Below, piece by piece: positions 7,772 to 15,826 of a stretch of 29,252 nt of DNA. How positions within the stretch are numbered: the first letter of the stretch is position 1; each line of letters starts with the position of its first letter. This DNA is from a virus: positions 1 to 29,252 of IMG/VR virus record IMGVR_UViG_3300042900_000515; one strand, written 5' to 3'. The position numbers and the translations under genes are program-made. The notes beneath the pieces were generated by a model. It ran no database searches. It was not told the origin of the DNA and was given only the letters and a program-made list of their open reading frames with translations.

Positions 7772-10700
7772 ATGGGATTTGATAGTAGAAAAAAATCGGG
7801 TAATATAATCGGGGGGTCAAGACTTAATGTTATTGGTCAGGGGATTTATAATGTGAAAATTATCCCACCTGGATTTACTAAGCGTTTACCTGCGTATGCC
7901 GATGCTGGTGGAAACCCACCAAGTCAAACACCAAGTAACACTCCAACTCAAACTCCAACACTATCAATAACCCCATCAAATACGCCAACACCTACATATA
8001 CTCCAACACCAACTCAAACTGCAACACCATTATATTGTGATTTTAGTTATTATGTTAACGCAATCACTCCAACTCCAACATCAACATCATTAGCGTGTGA
8101 TTTCACATATGAAGTCGAATTATTTACAAATACCCCAACACCAACCCCAACACCAACTCCAACACAAACAATAACACAAACACCAACACAAACTGAGACG
8201 CCAACACAAACACCAACACAAACTGAGACGCCAACACAAACTCCAACACCAACACAAACTGAGACGCCAACACAAACCCCAACACAAACCCCAACATCCT
8301 CTCCATTACCACCAACAGTTGAGTATTTCCAAGATTGTTGTGATAGTCTTACCGTATATAAAGTTGGTGGTGTATCAACCCCTATTATTGTTGGTAACAC
8401 TTATTACATCAACACTGATGGATTTAGTGGTTGTGGGACTGCGGTAAGTGGTCCACCATATAATAGTCAATCTTTAATTATTAGTGTTACATCATACTCA
8501 AATTGTGTTCTGTGTGAGGTAGACAATCCTTGCCCAACACCAACACCAACACCAACAATGACAGTAACACCAACAAATACTCAAACCCCAACGGTTACAC
8601 AAACACCGACGGTTACTCAAACACCAACTAATACACCAACAAATACTCAAACCCCAACTAATACACTTACACCTACACCTACTCCAACAGTTTGTATTCC
8701 ACAAATGATATATAGTGGTGAAAAATTTATTAATATACCACTTCATACTAGTGCGTCTTTCAAACCGGATGGTACGATATTATATATTGCAATTCATAAT
8801 GGTTCACCAACTGATAGTGTATGTGCTTATTCATTATCAACACCGTGGGATGTTTCAACAATTACATTACCACTAATAGGATGTTCAATTGCTGTTCCGG
8901 TAATTTCCGGATTAACCCCTACTAGTGTAATTGGTCATCATTTTTCACCGGACGGTAGTAAATTATTTGTAGTTGAGACAGCATCAAAAAGTGTCCTTAG
9001 ATATATATTATCAACATCGTGGGATGTTACAACATCTAGTTATTCACCCGGTGACTTATTTACTATAGTTGGTTTAACTCCGTCACATATTGATTTTACC
9101 CCTGACGGTTTATTTATGTTTGTTACTGTTACGGGTAGCCTTCTTAAAAAATATAGTTTAACCACACCTTGGGTTATAAATACGGGGGTTGTGGAAATTC
9201 AATCAATTTCCAACTCAATTGTTTCCGATTTTACTTTTCAAAATAGTGGAACTTATTTGTTTTCAATAGTATCAGGTCCAAGTATAAGAAGACAAACACT
9301 ATCTACACCGTATGATTTAACTTCAATTGTTCCTGTTTTAACTCAGACAGAAAATGTAAGTAGTTTTATTTCAGGAGGTAATCTTTATTCTCTTAATTTT
9401 AAAGATGGTTATAAAGGGTTTATTGGTGGTTATTACTCAACCGGTTTGAACGGAATTACAGCTTTTAATCTTACCTGTGAATACGATATTAGCGGGACTT
9501 TAATATTACCAACACCTACTCCAACACCAACTCAGACGGTTACACCAACCAATACAGTTACTCCAACACCAACATTACCACCATCGTTTGTTTCAGTATG
9601 GAGAACAACAACACCATCTGAAAGTATTACATTACCATATTCACCATCAGGAACATATAGTGGAACAATAGATTGGGGCGACGGTAGTATATCCGCTAAC
9701 ACATATGCAAATAGAACACACACATACTCATTATCAGGTAATTCTACTGTTACAATTTATGGAACAACTAATGGTTGGGCGTTTGGTAATACTGGTGACA
9801 TATTAAAAATTAGAGAAGTTTTAAAATGGGGACCATTAAAAATTAGTAATGGTGCTCAAGTTTTTAGAGGATGTAGTAATTTAGTATTGACTGGTGTTAC
9901 GGACACTATTGATTTAACAAGTGTTAATAATTTAATTTATATGTTTGGAGGTTGTTCATCTCTTACAACCATCAACAACGTTAATAGTTGGAATGTTTCA
10001 GGAATTACCGTTATGAGTAATATGTTTCAATCATCAACTTTTGACGATGATATAAGTTCTTGGAGTGTTTCAAATGTTACAGATATGAATCGTATGTTCC
10101 AATTTGGAGCATTTAACCATAATATAAATTCGTGGAATGTTTCAGGGGTTACAAGTATGGAAAATATGTTTAGACAATCTTCTTTTAATCAACCATTATC
10201 AGGTTGGAATGTTTCAAAGGTTACATCTACTATGGCAGGTATGTTTGATGGAACCTTATTTAACCAAGATATAAGTATGTGGAATGTTTCAGGGGTTACA
10301 AGTATGAGTGGTATGTTTAGATACACCCCATTTAATTATTCTCTTAATAATTGGAATGTTTCAAAGGTAACAAATATGTCTAATATGTTTTATGGTGCGT
10401 CATTTAATTTACCATTATCAGGCTGGAATGTTTCAAAGGTTACAAATATGAATTCTATGTTCGCATCAACTTCACAATTTAACCAAAACATTAATTCGTG
10501 GAATGTTTCAGGTGTTACAGATATGGGTTCTATGTTTTATCAAAACGCATATTTTAACCAACCATTATCCGGATGGAGTGTGTCAAACGTTAGAAATATG
10601 TCTTTTATGTTTTACAATTCACCATTTAATTATCCTATTGGTAATTGGGATGTTTTAAATGTTACAGGAATGACATCTATGTTCCAAAGTTCATCATTTA

Positions 10701-10960
10701 ACCAAGACATCGGAAATTGGAATATATCGGGAGTAACCAATTTCACTGATTTTATGTTTGCAAAAACACCGATTACATTCTCAACAATAAATTTAGATTC
10801 TATTTATAATGGATGGCAAACCAAAACACCGCAAACCGGATTAACAATTAATTTTGGTTCTGCAAAATACACATTAGCGAGTCAACCGGGTAAAGATATA
10901 CTAACAGGTTCAACTATGAGCGGTGGATATGGTTGGACAATAACAGATGGGGGGATATAA
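7772..10960 (+). CDS. Large modular fibre/adhesin-like protein with beta-propeller and BspA (DUF285) repeats
   Basis: 1062 aa. Residues 1-47 form a basic, Gly-rich N-terminus (IIGGSRLNVIGQGIYNVKII) different from that of the sister genes. Thr-Pro-Gln-rich linkers cover about 48-182, 255-307 and 579-604. A Cys-containing domain (about 183-254, EYFQDCCDSLTVYKVGG) is shared with the 15827-18949 protein. Residues 308-578 hold repeated [FS]-x-P-D-G-x-x-[LM]-[FY] and LST[PS]WDVST units, typical of beta-propeller repeats in phage fibres. A PKD-like domain has IDWGDGS near 632-638. About 11 BspA-type repeats (W-[NSD]-V-S-x-V-T-x-M) span about 725-990, then a C-terminal cap ending GGYGWTITDGG. With no signal peptide or anchor, it is more likely a virion protein that binds a cell-surface polymer than a cell adhesin. 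Confidence 0.8.
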   Translation: MGFDSRKKSGNIIGGSRLNVIGQGIYNVKIIPPGFTKRLPAYADAGGNPPSQTPSNTPTQTPTLSITPSNTPTPTYTPTPTQTATPLYCDFSYYVNAITPTPTSTSLACDFTYEVELFTNTPTPTPTPTPTQTITQTPTQTETPTQTPTQTETPTQTPTPTQTETPTQTPTQTPTSSPLPPTVEYFQDCCDSLTVYKVGGVSTPIIVGNTYYINTDGFSGCGTAVSGPPYNSQSLIISVTSYSNCVLCEVDNPCPTPTPTPTMTVTPTNTQTPTVTQTPTVTQTPTNTPTNTQTPTNTLTPTPTPTVCIPQMIYSGEKFINIPLHTSASFKPDGTILYIAIHNGSPTDSVCAYSLSTPWDVSTITLPLIGCSIAVPVISGLTPTSVIGHHFSPDGSKLFVVETASKSVLRYILSTSWDVTTSSYSPGDLFTIVGLTPSHIDFTPDGLFMFVTVTGSLLKKYSLTTPWVINTGVVEIQSISNSIVSDFTFQNSGTYLFSIVSGPSIRRQTLSTPYDLTSIVPVLTQTENVSSFISGGNLYSLNFKDGYKGFIGGYYSTGLNGITAFNLTCEYDISGTLILPTPTPTPTQTVTPTNTVTPTPTLPPSFVSVWRTTTPSESITLPYSPSGTYSGTIDWGDGSISANTYANRTHTYSLSGNSTVTIYGTTNGWAFGNTGDILKIREVLKWGPLKISNGAQVFRGCSNLVLTGVTDTIDLTSVNNLIYMFGGCSSLTTINNVNSWNVSGITVMSNMFQSSTFDDDISSWSVSNVTDMNRMFQFGAFNHNINSWNVSGVTSMENMFRQSSFNQPLSGWNVSKVTSTMAGMFDGTLFNQDISMWNVSGVTSMSGMFRYTPFNYSLNNWNVSKVTNMSNMFYGASFNLPLSGWNVSKVTNMNSMFASTSQFNQNINSWNVSGVTDMGSMFYQNAYFNQPLSGWSVSNVRNMSFMFYNSPFNYPIGNWDVLNVTGMTSMFQSSSFNQDIGNWNISGVTNFTDFMFAKTPITFSTINLDSIYNGWQTKTPQTGLTINFGSAKYTLASQPGKDILTGSTMSGGYGWTITDGGI
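7916..8316 (+). repeat. Thr-Pro-Gln low-complexity tract
   Basis: The plus strand is made almost wholly of A, C and T (units like ccaacacaaact) and encodes TPTQT-type repeats with two short Cys-containing interruptions (CDFSYYVN, CDFTYEVEL). Two shorter tracts in the same gene lie at about 8533-8694 and 9508-9585. It probably encodes an extended, stiff or glycosylatable linker. Confidence 0.85.
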
Positions 10961-10963
10961 TAT

Positions 10964-13375
10964 ATGGGAACAATTTTAAAAATATTATCAATAAATTACG
11001 ACGGACAATTCGCCGACATTACCTTTTACCCTTGTTCGGGTGGGAGTATTAATATCGGTGAAGTTAACTTACCATATAATTATTATTCGGAAAATTACTA
11101 CGGAACATATAACATTTATTTACTTGATTCGGGTAAAACTTGTTTGTTAAATGTTCCTTGTTTAACACCTACGCCTACTCCAACAACAACAATGACATTA
11201 ACTCCAACAAATACTCCAACACCAACAAACACACCCGCACCAAATTGTGATTTATTAGGTTTAGATATTACAACCCCAACCCCAACTCCAACACCTACAA
11301 TGACACCAACACCAAGTTCTACACCATTATTACCATTTATATCTGTGTGGAGAACAACATCTCCGTCTGAGAGTATAACATTACCTTATTACGGTTTAGA
11401 TTATTCAGGAACCATTGATTGGGGTGATGGAAATTTTTCGGCGAATACATTTGCAAATAGGACACATATTTATACAACTCCTGATGACTATGTAATAACT
11501 ATTACAGGTAAAGTTAATGTGTGGTCGTTTTATTATACACCAACAAGTAAACTTAAAATAAGAGAAATAACACAGTGGGGATGTCTTAACATAACTCAAC
11601 TATCATATAATTTTTATGAGTGTTCTAATTTAATATTAACAGGTGTTACTGACACTCTAAATTTATCTCAAGTGACAAATTTAACATATATATTTCGTGG
11701 ATGTTCGTCTATTACAACCATAAATAATATTAATAATTGGGATGTTTCTAACATTACAGGTATGTCAGGAATGTTTGGTCAAAGTAATTTTAACGATAAC
11801 ATTAATAATTGGGATGTTTCGGGAGTTGAGGATATGAGTTATATGTTCCAAGGAGCAACATCTTTCAACGAACCATTATCTGGTTGGACTGTTTCAGGTG
11901 TTACAAATATGTCGAATATGTTCCAAGGAACAACATCTTTCAACCAACCATTATCAGGTTGGAACGTTTCAAATGTTGCGTCTATGACATATATGTTCCA
12001 AAATTCACAATTTAATCAAGATATTAATAATTGGGATGTTTCAAGTGTTATTTATATGAATTATATGTTTAACGGCACACCGTTTAATCAACCGTTGTCA
12101 GGTTGGAATGTTTCAAATGTTACAAGTACGTATTATATGTTTGCTAGCACCCCATTCAATCAACCAATCGGAAATTGGGATGTCTCAAAAGTGGTTAATA
12201 TGGAGGGTATGTTCCAAAACGCAACATCCTTCAACCAACCAATTAATAATTGGAATGTTTCAGGAGTTACCAATATGACATCAATACTCCAAAGCACTGA
12301 TTTCAACCTACCATTATCCGGATGGAATGTTTCAAATGTCTATAATATGACTTTTATGTTTGCCAATTCACCATTCAATCAACCAATTGGGAATTGGAAT
12401 GTTTCGGGTGTTACAAATATGGTAGGTATGTTCCAAGGAGCAACATCGTTCAATCAACCATTATCCGGATGGAATGTAAGTAACGTTAATAGTATGAGGC
12501 AAATGTTTAATACTGCTACCGACTTTAACCAACCTATTGGGTCTTGGAATGTTTCGGGGGTTACAGATTTGGGTTATATGTTTTATGCGTCATCATTTGA
12601 CTATCCATTATCTGGGTGGAATGTTTCAAAAGTTACAGATATGACTTATATGTTTGCCAATTCCCCATTCAATCAACCAATCGGAAATTGGGATGTCTCA
12701 AAAGTTAAAAATATGTCAGGTATGTTTGTCAATACATCATTTGATTATCCGATTGGGAATTGGACTGTTTCAGGGGTAACAAATATGAGTAATATGTTTC
12801 AAAACGACCAATATTTTAATCAACCATTATCTGGATGGAACGTCTCAAATGTTGTTGATATGACATCTATGTTCCGAAATTCACAATTTAATCAAGATAT
12901 TAATAATTGGGATGTTTCAAGTGTTATTTATATGAATTATATGTTCGCATCTTCCCTATTTAATCAACCATTATCCGGATGGAATGTTTCAAATGTTGGT
13001 GATATGAACAATATGTTTTATAATTCGGAGTTCAATTACCCTATTGGAAATTGGGATGTATCTAATGTTGTTAATATGAACAATATGTTTAATATTAATA
13101 CATATTTTAACCAAGATATTGGAAATTGGAGTATATCAAATGTAACTAATTTTACTGACTTTATGTTAGGTAAAACACCATTAACATTCTCAACAACAAA
13201 TTTAGATTCAATCTATAGTGGATGGTCAACTAAAAATCCGTATACAGGAAGAACAATAAATTTTGGAAGTGCTAACTACACAATATCCGGAGGACAACCA
13301 GGTAAAAATACATTAACGGGTTCAACTATGAGTGGAGGATATGGTTGGACAATAACTGATGGAGGAGGAATTTAA
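10964..13375 (+). CDS. Fibre/adhesin-like protein with 20 BspA (DUF285) repeats
   Basis: 803 aa, starting 3 nt after the previous stop. Residues 1-65 are the shared N-terminal domain (ILSINYDGQFADITFYPCSG, then INIGEVNLPYNY), present also at the start of the next three genes and probably the anchor to the virion. A short TP linker covers about 67-124 and a PKD-like domain about 125-185 (IDWGDGNFSANT). About 20 repeats with the core [NGS]W-[NDT]-V-S-[NGSK]-V-x-x-M lie within about 245-735, tending to alternate FNQPLSGWNVSNV and FNQPINNWNVSGV types. The cap (about 735-803) matches that of the neighbours (LDSIY.GW.TK, INFGSA, GSTMSGGYGWTITDGG). BspA repeats form leucine-rich-repeat-like solenoids that bind host or matrix ligands; a receptor-binding role is inferred. 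Confidence 0.8.
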   Translation: MGTILKILSINYDGQFADITFYPCSGGSINIGEVNLPYNYYSENYYGTYNIYLLDSGKTCLLNVPCLTPTPTPTTTMTLTPTNTPTPTNTPAPNCDLLGLDITTPTPTPTPTMTPTPSSTPLLPFISVWRTTSPSESITLPYYGLDYSGTIDWGDGNFSANTFANRTHIYTTPDDYVITITGKVNVWSFYYTPTSKLKIREITQWGCLNITQLSYNFYECSNLILTGVTDTLNLSQVTNLTYIFRGCSSITTINNINNWDVSNITGMSGMFGQSNFNDNINNWDVSGVEDMSYMFQGATSFNEPLSGWTVSGVTNMSNMFQGTTSFNQPLSGWNVSNVASMTYMFQNSQFNQDINNWDVSSVIYMNYMFNGTPFNQPLSGWNVSNVTSTYYMFASTPFNQPIGNWDVSKVVNMEGMFQNATSFNQPINNWNVSGVTNMTSILQSTDFNLPLSGWNVSNVYNMTFMFANSPFNQPIGNWNVSGVTNMVGMFQGATSFNQPLSGWNVSNVNSMRQMFNTATDFNQPIGSWNVSGVTDLGYMFYASSFDYPLSGWNVSKVTDMTYMFANSPFNQPIGNWDVSKVKNMSGMFVNTSFDYPIGNWTVSGVTNMSNMFQNDQYFNQPLSGWNVSNVVDMTSMFRNSQFNQDINNWDVSSVIYMNYMFASSLFNQPLSGWNVSNVGDMNNMFYNSEFNYPIGNWDVSNVVNMNNMFNINTYFNQDIGNWSISNVTNFTDFMLGKTPLTFSTTNLDSIYSGWSTKNPYTGRTINFGSANYTISGGQPGKNTLTGSTMSGGYGWTITDGGGI
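11164..11336 (+). repeat. Short Thr-Pro linker tract
   Basis: A-C-T-rich coding tract giving TPTPTPTTTMTLTPT and TPTPTPTMTPTPS, split by a Cys-containing island (CDLLGLDI). It has the same style as the longer linkers of genes 7772-10960 and 15827-18949. Confidence 0.75.
12001..12069 (+). repeat. 69-bp perfect direct repeat, copy 1
   Basis: Identical base for base to 12877-12945, 876 bp (292 codons) downstream in the same frame. It encodes NSQFNQDINNWDVSSVIYMN and then YMF, two flanking repeat pieces. Perfect nucleotide identity amid diverged repeats points to recent duplication or gene conversion within the array. Confidence 0.9.
12877..12945 (+). repeat. 69-bp perfect direct repeat, copy 2
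   Basis: Second copy of the block at 12001-12069. Recombination between the two copies would delete 876 bp in frame and shorten the solenoid by 292 residues. Confidence 0.9.
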
Positions 13376-13379
13376 TATT

Positions 13380-15593
13380 ATGAAAACTTTTGAAATATTT
13401 ACAACAAATTACGACGGGTATATCGGAGATATAAGTTATTCCGCATATACCGGAGGAACTATTAGTTTAGGTTCACAGTTATTACCATACGATTATAATA
13501 CAGATTATTATTATGGAACATATACCGTATACATACCTTTTTATAATAAAACCTGTATTTTAGATTATCCGCCACCTTCTTGGGATTTAATCGGTGATAC
13601 GTTAATATTGTTCATTTCAAGTTGGAAAACCGACAATGAAGGTTTTACTAACACTAATCAAATTGGTATTGTGTTAGACCCATCAGGAACTTTTAATTTT
13701 GTAATTGATTGGGGTGATGGAAATACAGACACAATAACATCATATAGTCAACCTGAGCTTATACATACTTACAATGTTATAGGAACATATACTATACGTA
13801 TGTTTGGAGTAATTGACGGGTTTAATATAGGAAATTATGCTGGTGATTATGGTAAAATTTTAAGTGTTCAACAGTGGGGTGATGTAAAATTAATTGATGG
13901 TGGATATCAATTTTATTATTGTTTTAATTTAGATTTATCTACCGTAATCGATACTTTAGACACTTCAAATCTGACTAATATCGACGCTATGTTTGCAGAA
14001 TGTTATAGTTTAACATCTGTAAATAATATACAATCGTGGGACATTTCTAATATAACAAGTTTATCTTATTTATTCTCCGGATGTATATTATTTAATCAAA
14101 ACTTAAATAATTGGGATATTTCGGGAATTACAAATATAAGTGGAATGTTTTATTTGACAAGTTATAATCAACCATTATCCGGGTGGAATGTTTCAAATGT
14201 TCAATACACAAATTATATGTTTAGTAATTCTCAATTTAATCAACCATTATCCGGATGGGATGTTTCAAATGTTGTTGATATGAGTAATATGTTTGAGTCT
14301 TGTCCATTTAACCAACCAATCAATAATTGGAATGTTTCAGGTGTTACAAATATGGGTTATATGTTTAATGGGTCATCATTTAATCAACCATTATCCGGAT
14401 GGGATGTTTCAAATGTTACAGATATGAGTTATATGTTCTATAACAACTCAATATTTAATCAACCTATTGAAAATTGGAATGTTTCAAATGTTACAAATAT
14501 GAGTGGTATGTTCTATTACAACTCAGCATTTAACCATCCAATTGGGAATTGGAATGTTTCGGGTGTTACCAATATGAGTTATATGTTCTATTACAACTCA
14601 ACATTTAACCATCCAATTGGGGATTGGAATGTTTCGGGTGTTACCAATATGTCGGGTATGTTCTCTAATAATCAAATATTTAATCAACCATTATCCGGGT
14701 GGAACGTCTCAAATGTTACCAATATGTCGAATATGTTCTATTCCAACTCAACATTTAATCAACCATTATCAAGTTGGACTGTTAGTAATGTAACAAATAT
14801 GTCAGGTATGTTTTATAATAATAGAATATTTAACCAACAAATTGATAATTGGGATGTATCTAAAGTTACAAATATGAGTTATATGTTTTTTAACAGTTTA
14901 TTTGACCAACCATTATCCGGATGGAATGTTTCTAAAGTTACTCTTATGTTTTCCATGTTTAATAATTCTCAATTTAATCAAAATATAAATAATTGGAATG
15001 TTTCTGGAGTTACAAATATGAGTGATATGTTCTCTAATAATCAAATATTTAATCAACCATTATCCGGGTGGAATGTTTCAAAGGTTACAAGTATGAGTAA
15101 TATGTTTGCCACTTCATCATTCAATCAACCAATTAATAATTGGAATGTGTCGGGTGTCACAGATATGGGTGCGATGTTCTATCAATCTCAATTTAATCAA
15201 CCATTATCCGGGTGGAATGTTTCAAATGTTATTAGTTTGTTTAATATGTTTAGGGGTTCAAAATTTAATCAACCTATTGGAAATTGGGATATTTCTAAAG
15301 TATCTAATGTTGTGTATATGTTTTATGAAAACCAATATTTTAAACAAAATTTAGGGAATTGGAACATATCAGGTGTTACAAATTTTTATTATTTTATGGG
15401 AACTAAAAACCCTATTACTTTTTTCACATACAATTTAGATAGTATTTATAATGGGTGGGTAACAAAAAACCCACAAATAGGGATACAGATTAATTTTGGT
15501 AGTGCAAAATACACATCAGCTGGTTTGGCGGCAAGGACAACCCTTGTAACAACTTATTTTTGGTCAATTAGCGACGGAGGAATGTTAACTTAA
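13380..15593 (+). CDS. Fibre/adhesin-like protein with 19 BspA (DUF285) repeats, no TP linker
   Basis: The start is placed at 13380, not at the earlier in-frame ATG at 13359. From 13380 the protein begins MKTFEIFTTNYDGYIGDISY, which aligns with the shared N-terminal domain of its neighbours, and it then starts 4 nt after the preceding stop. The protein is 737 aa: N-terminal domain (1-60), a PKD-like domain with VIDWGDGNTDTI near 109, no Thr-Pro linker, about 19 BspA-type repeats (about 210-670), and the common cap modified at its end (TTYFWSISDGGM instead of GGYGWTITDGG). AGGAGG at 13363-13368 lies 11 nt before the start, but it encodes the Gly run of the upstream protein, so its value as an SD is uncertain. 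Confidence 0.8.
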   Translation: MKTFEIFTTNYDGYIGDISYSAYTGGTISLGSQLLPYDYNTDYYYGTYTVYIPFYNKTCILDYPPPSWDLIGDTLILFISSWKTDNEGFTNTNQIGIVLDPSGTFNFVIDWGDGNTDTITSYSQPELIHTYNVIGTYTIRMFGVIDGFNIGNYAGDYGKILSVQQWGDVKLIDGGYQFYYCFNLDLSTVIDTLDTSNLTNIDAMFAECYSLTSVNNIQSWDISNITSLSYLFSGCILFNQNLNNWDISGITNISGMFYLTSYNQPLSGWNVSNVQYTNYMFSNSQFNQPLSGWDVSNVVDMSNMFESCPFNQPINNWNVSGVTNMGYMFNGSSFNQPLSGWDVSNVTDMSYMFYNNSIFNQPIENWNVSNVTNMSGMFYYNSAFNHPIGNWNVSGVTNMSYMFYYNSTFNHPIGDWNVSGVTNMSGMFSNNQIFNQPLSGWNVSNVTNMSNMFYSNSTFNQPLSSWTVSNVTNMSGMFYNNRIFNQQIDNWDVSKVTNMSYMFFNSLFDQPLSGWNVSKVTLMFSMFNNSQFNQNINNWNVSGVTNMSDMFSNNQIFNQPLSGWNVSKVTSMSNMFATSSFNQPINNWNVSGVTDMGAMFYQSQFNQPLSGWNVSNVISLFNMFRGSKFNQPIGNWDISKVSNVVYMFYENQYFKQNLGNWNISGVTNFYYFMGTKNPITFFTYNLDSIYNGWVTKNPQIGIQINFGSAKYTSAGLAARTTLVTTYFWSISDGGMLT

Positions 15594-15596
15594 TTT

Positions 15597-15806
15597 ATGG
15601 AATATATATATAGAATATCGACAAATAATTATACCGGATATACCGCCGATATAACTTTTAATCCATCAACAGGTGGAACAATTAATATTGGTACGGTTAC
15701 ATTACCGTATGATTACCCTACAGATTATCCGTATGGTGATTATTATATATACATACCGGCAACAGGTGTATCGGGGTCTTTGAATAATCCCCCACCAACA
15801 CCTTAA
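15597..15806 (+). CDS. Stand-alone copy of the fibre N-terminal domain, 69 aa
   Basis: The whole protein is one copy of the domain that begins the neighbouring fibres: YRISTNNYTGYTADITFNPS, then INIGTVTLPYDYPTDYPYGD, ending LNNPPPTP. It stops exactly where a Thr-Pro linker would begin. It could be a minimal capping or adaptor subunit using the same docking surface, or the remnant of a longer fibre gene that lost its distal part. It starts 3 nt after the previous stop and ends 20 nt before the next gene, so it is probably translated in the same unit. Confidence 0.7.
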   Translation: MEYIYRISTNNYTGYTADITFNPSTGGTINIGTVTLPYDYPTDYPYGDYYIYIPATGVSGSLNNPPPTP

Positions 15807-15826
15807 TTTATACGAACTAACAATAT

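Noticed and set aside
8050-8400. Long open frame on the minus strand opposite the Thr-Pro tract, Val/Gly/Cys-rich
   Set aside because: It is the complement of low-complexity Thr-Pro codons, which contain few stops in reverse. No domain, leader or promoter is present. The same holds for 16031-16429, 8498-8746 and 4170-4544 on the minus strand.
13359-13379. ATG at 13359 as the start of the third BspA fibre
   Set aside because: It lies inside the end of the preceding gene and adds seven residues absent from all paralogues; 13380 aligns with the shared N-terminal domain.
9985-15370. Regularly spaced repeats of about 72-78 bp that might suggest a CRISPR array
   Set aside because: The repeats are in frame, encode the BspA unit with a W-x-V-S core, and have no unique spacers or cas genes nearby.
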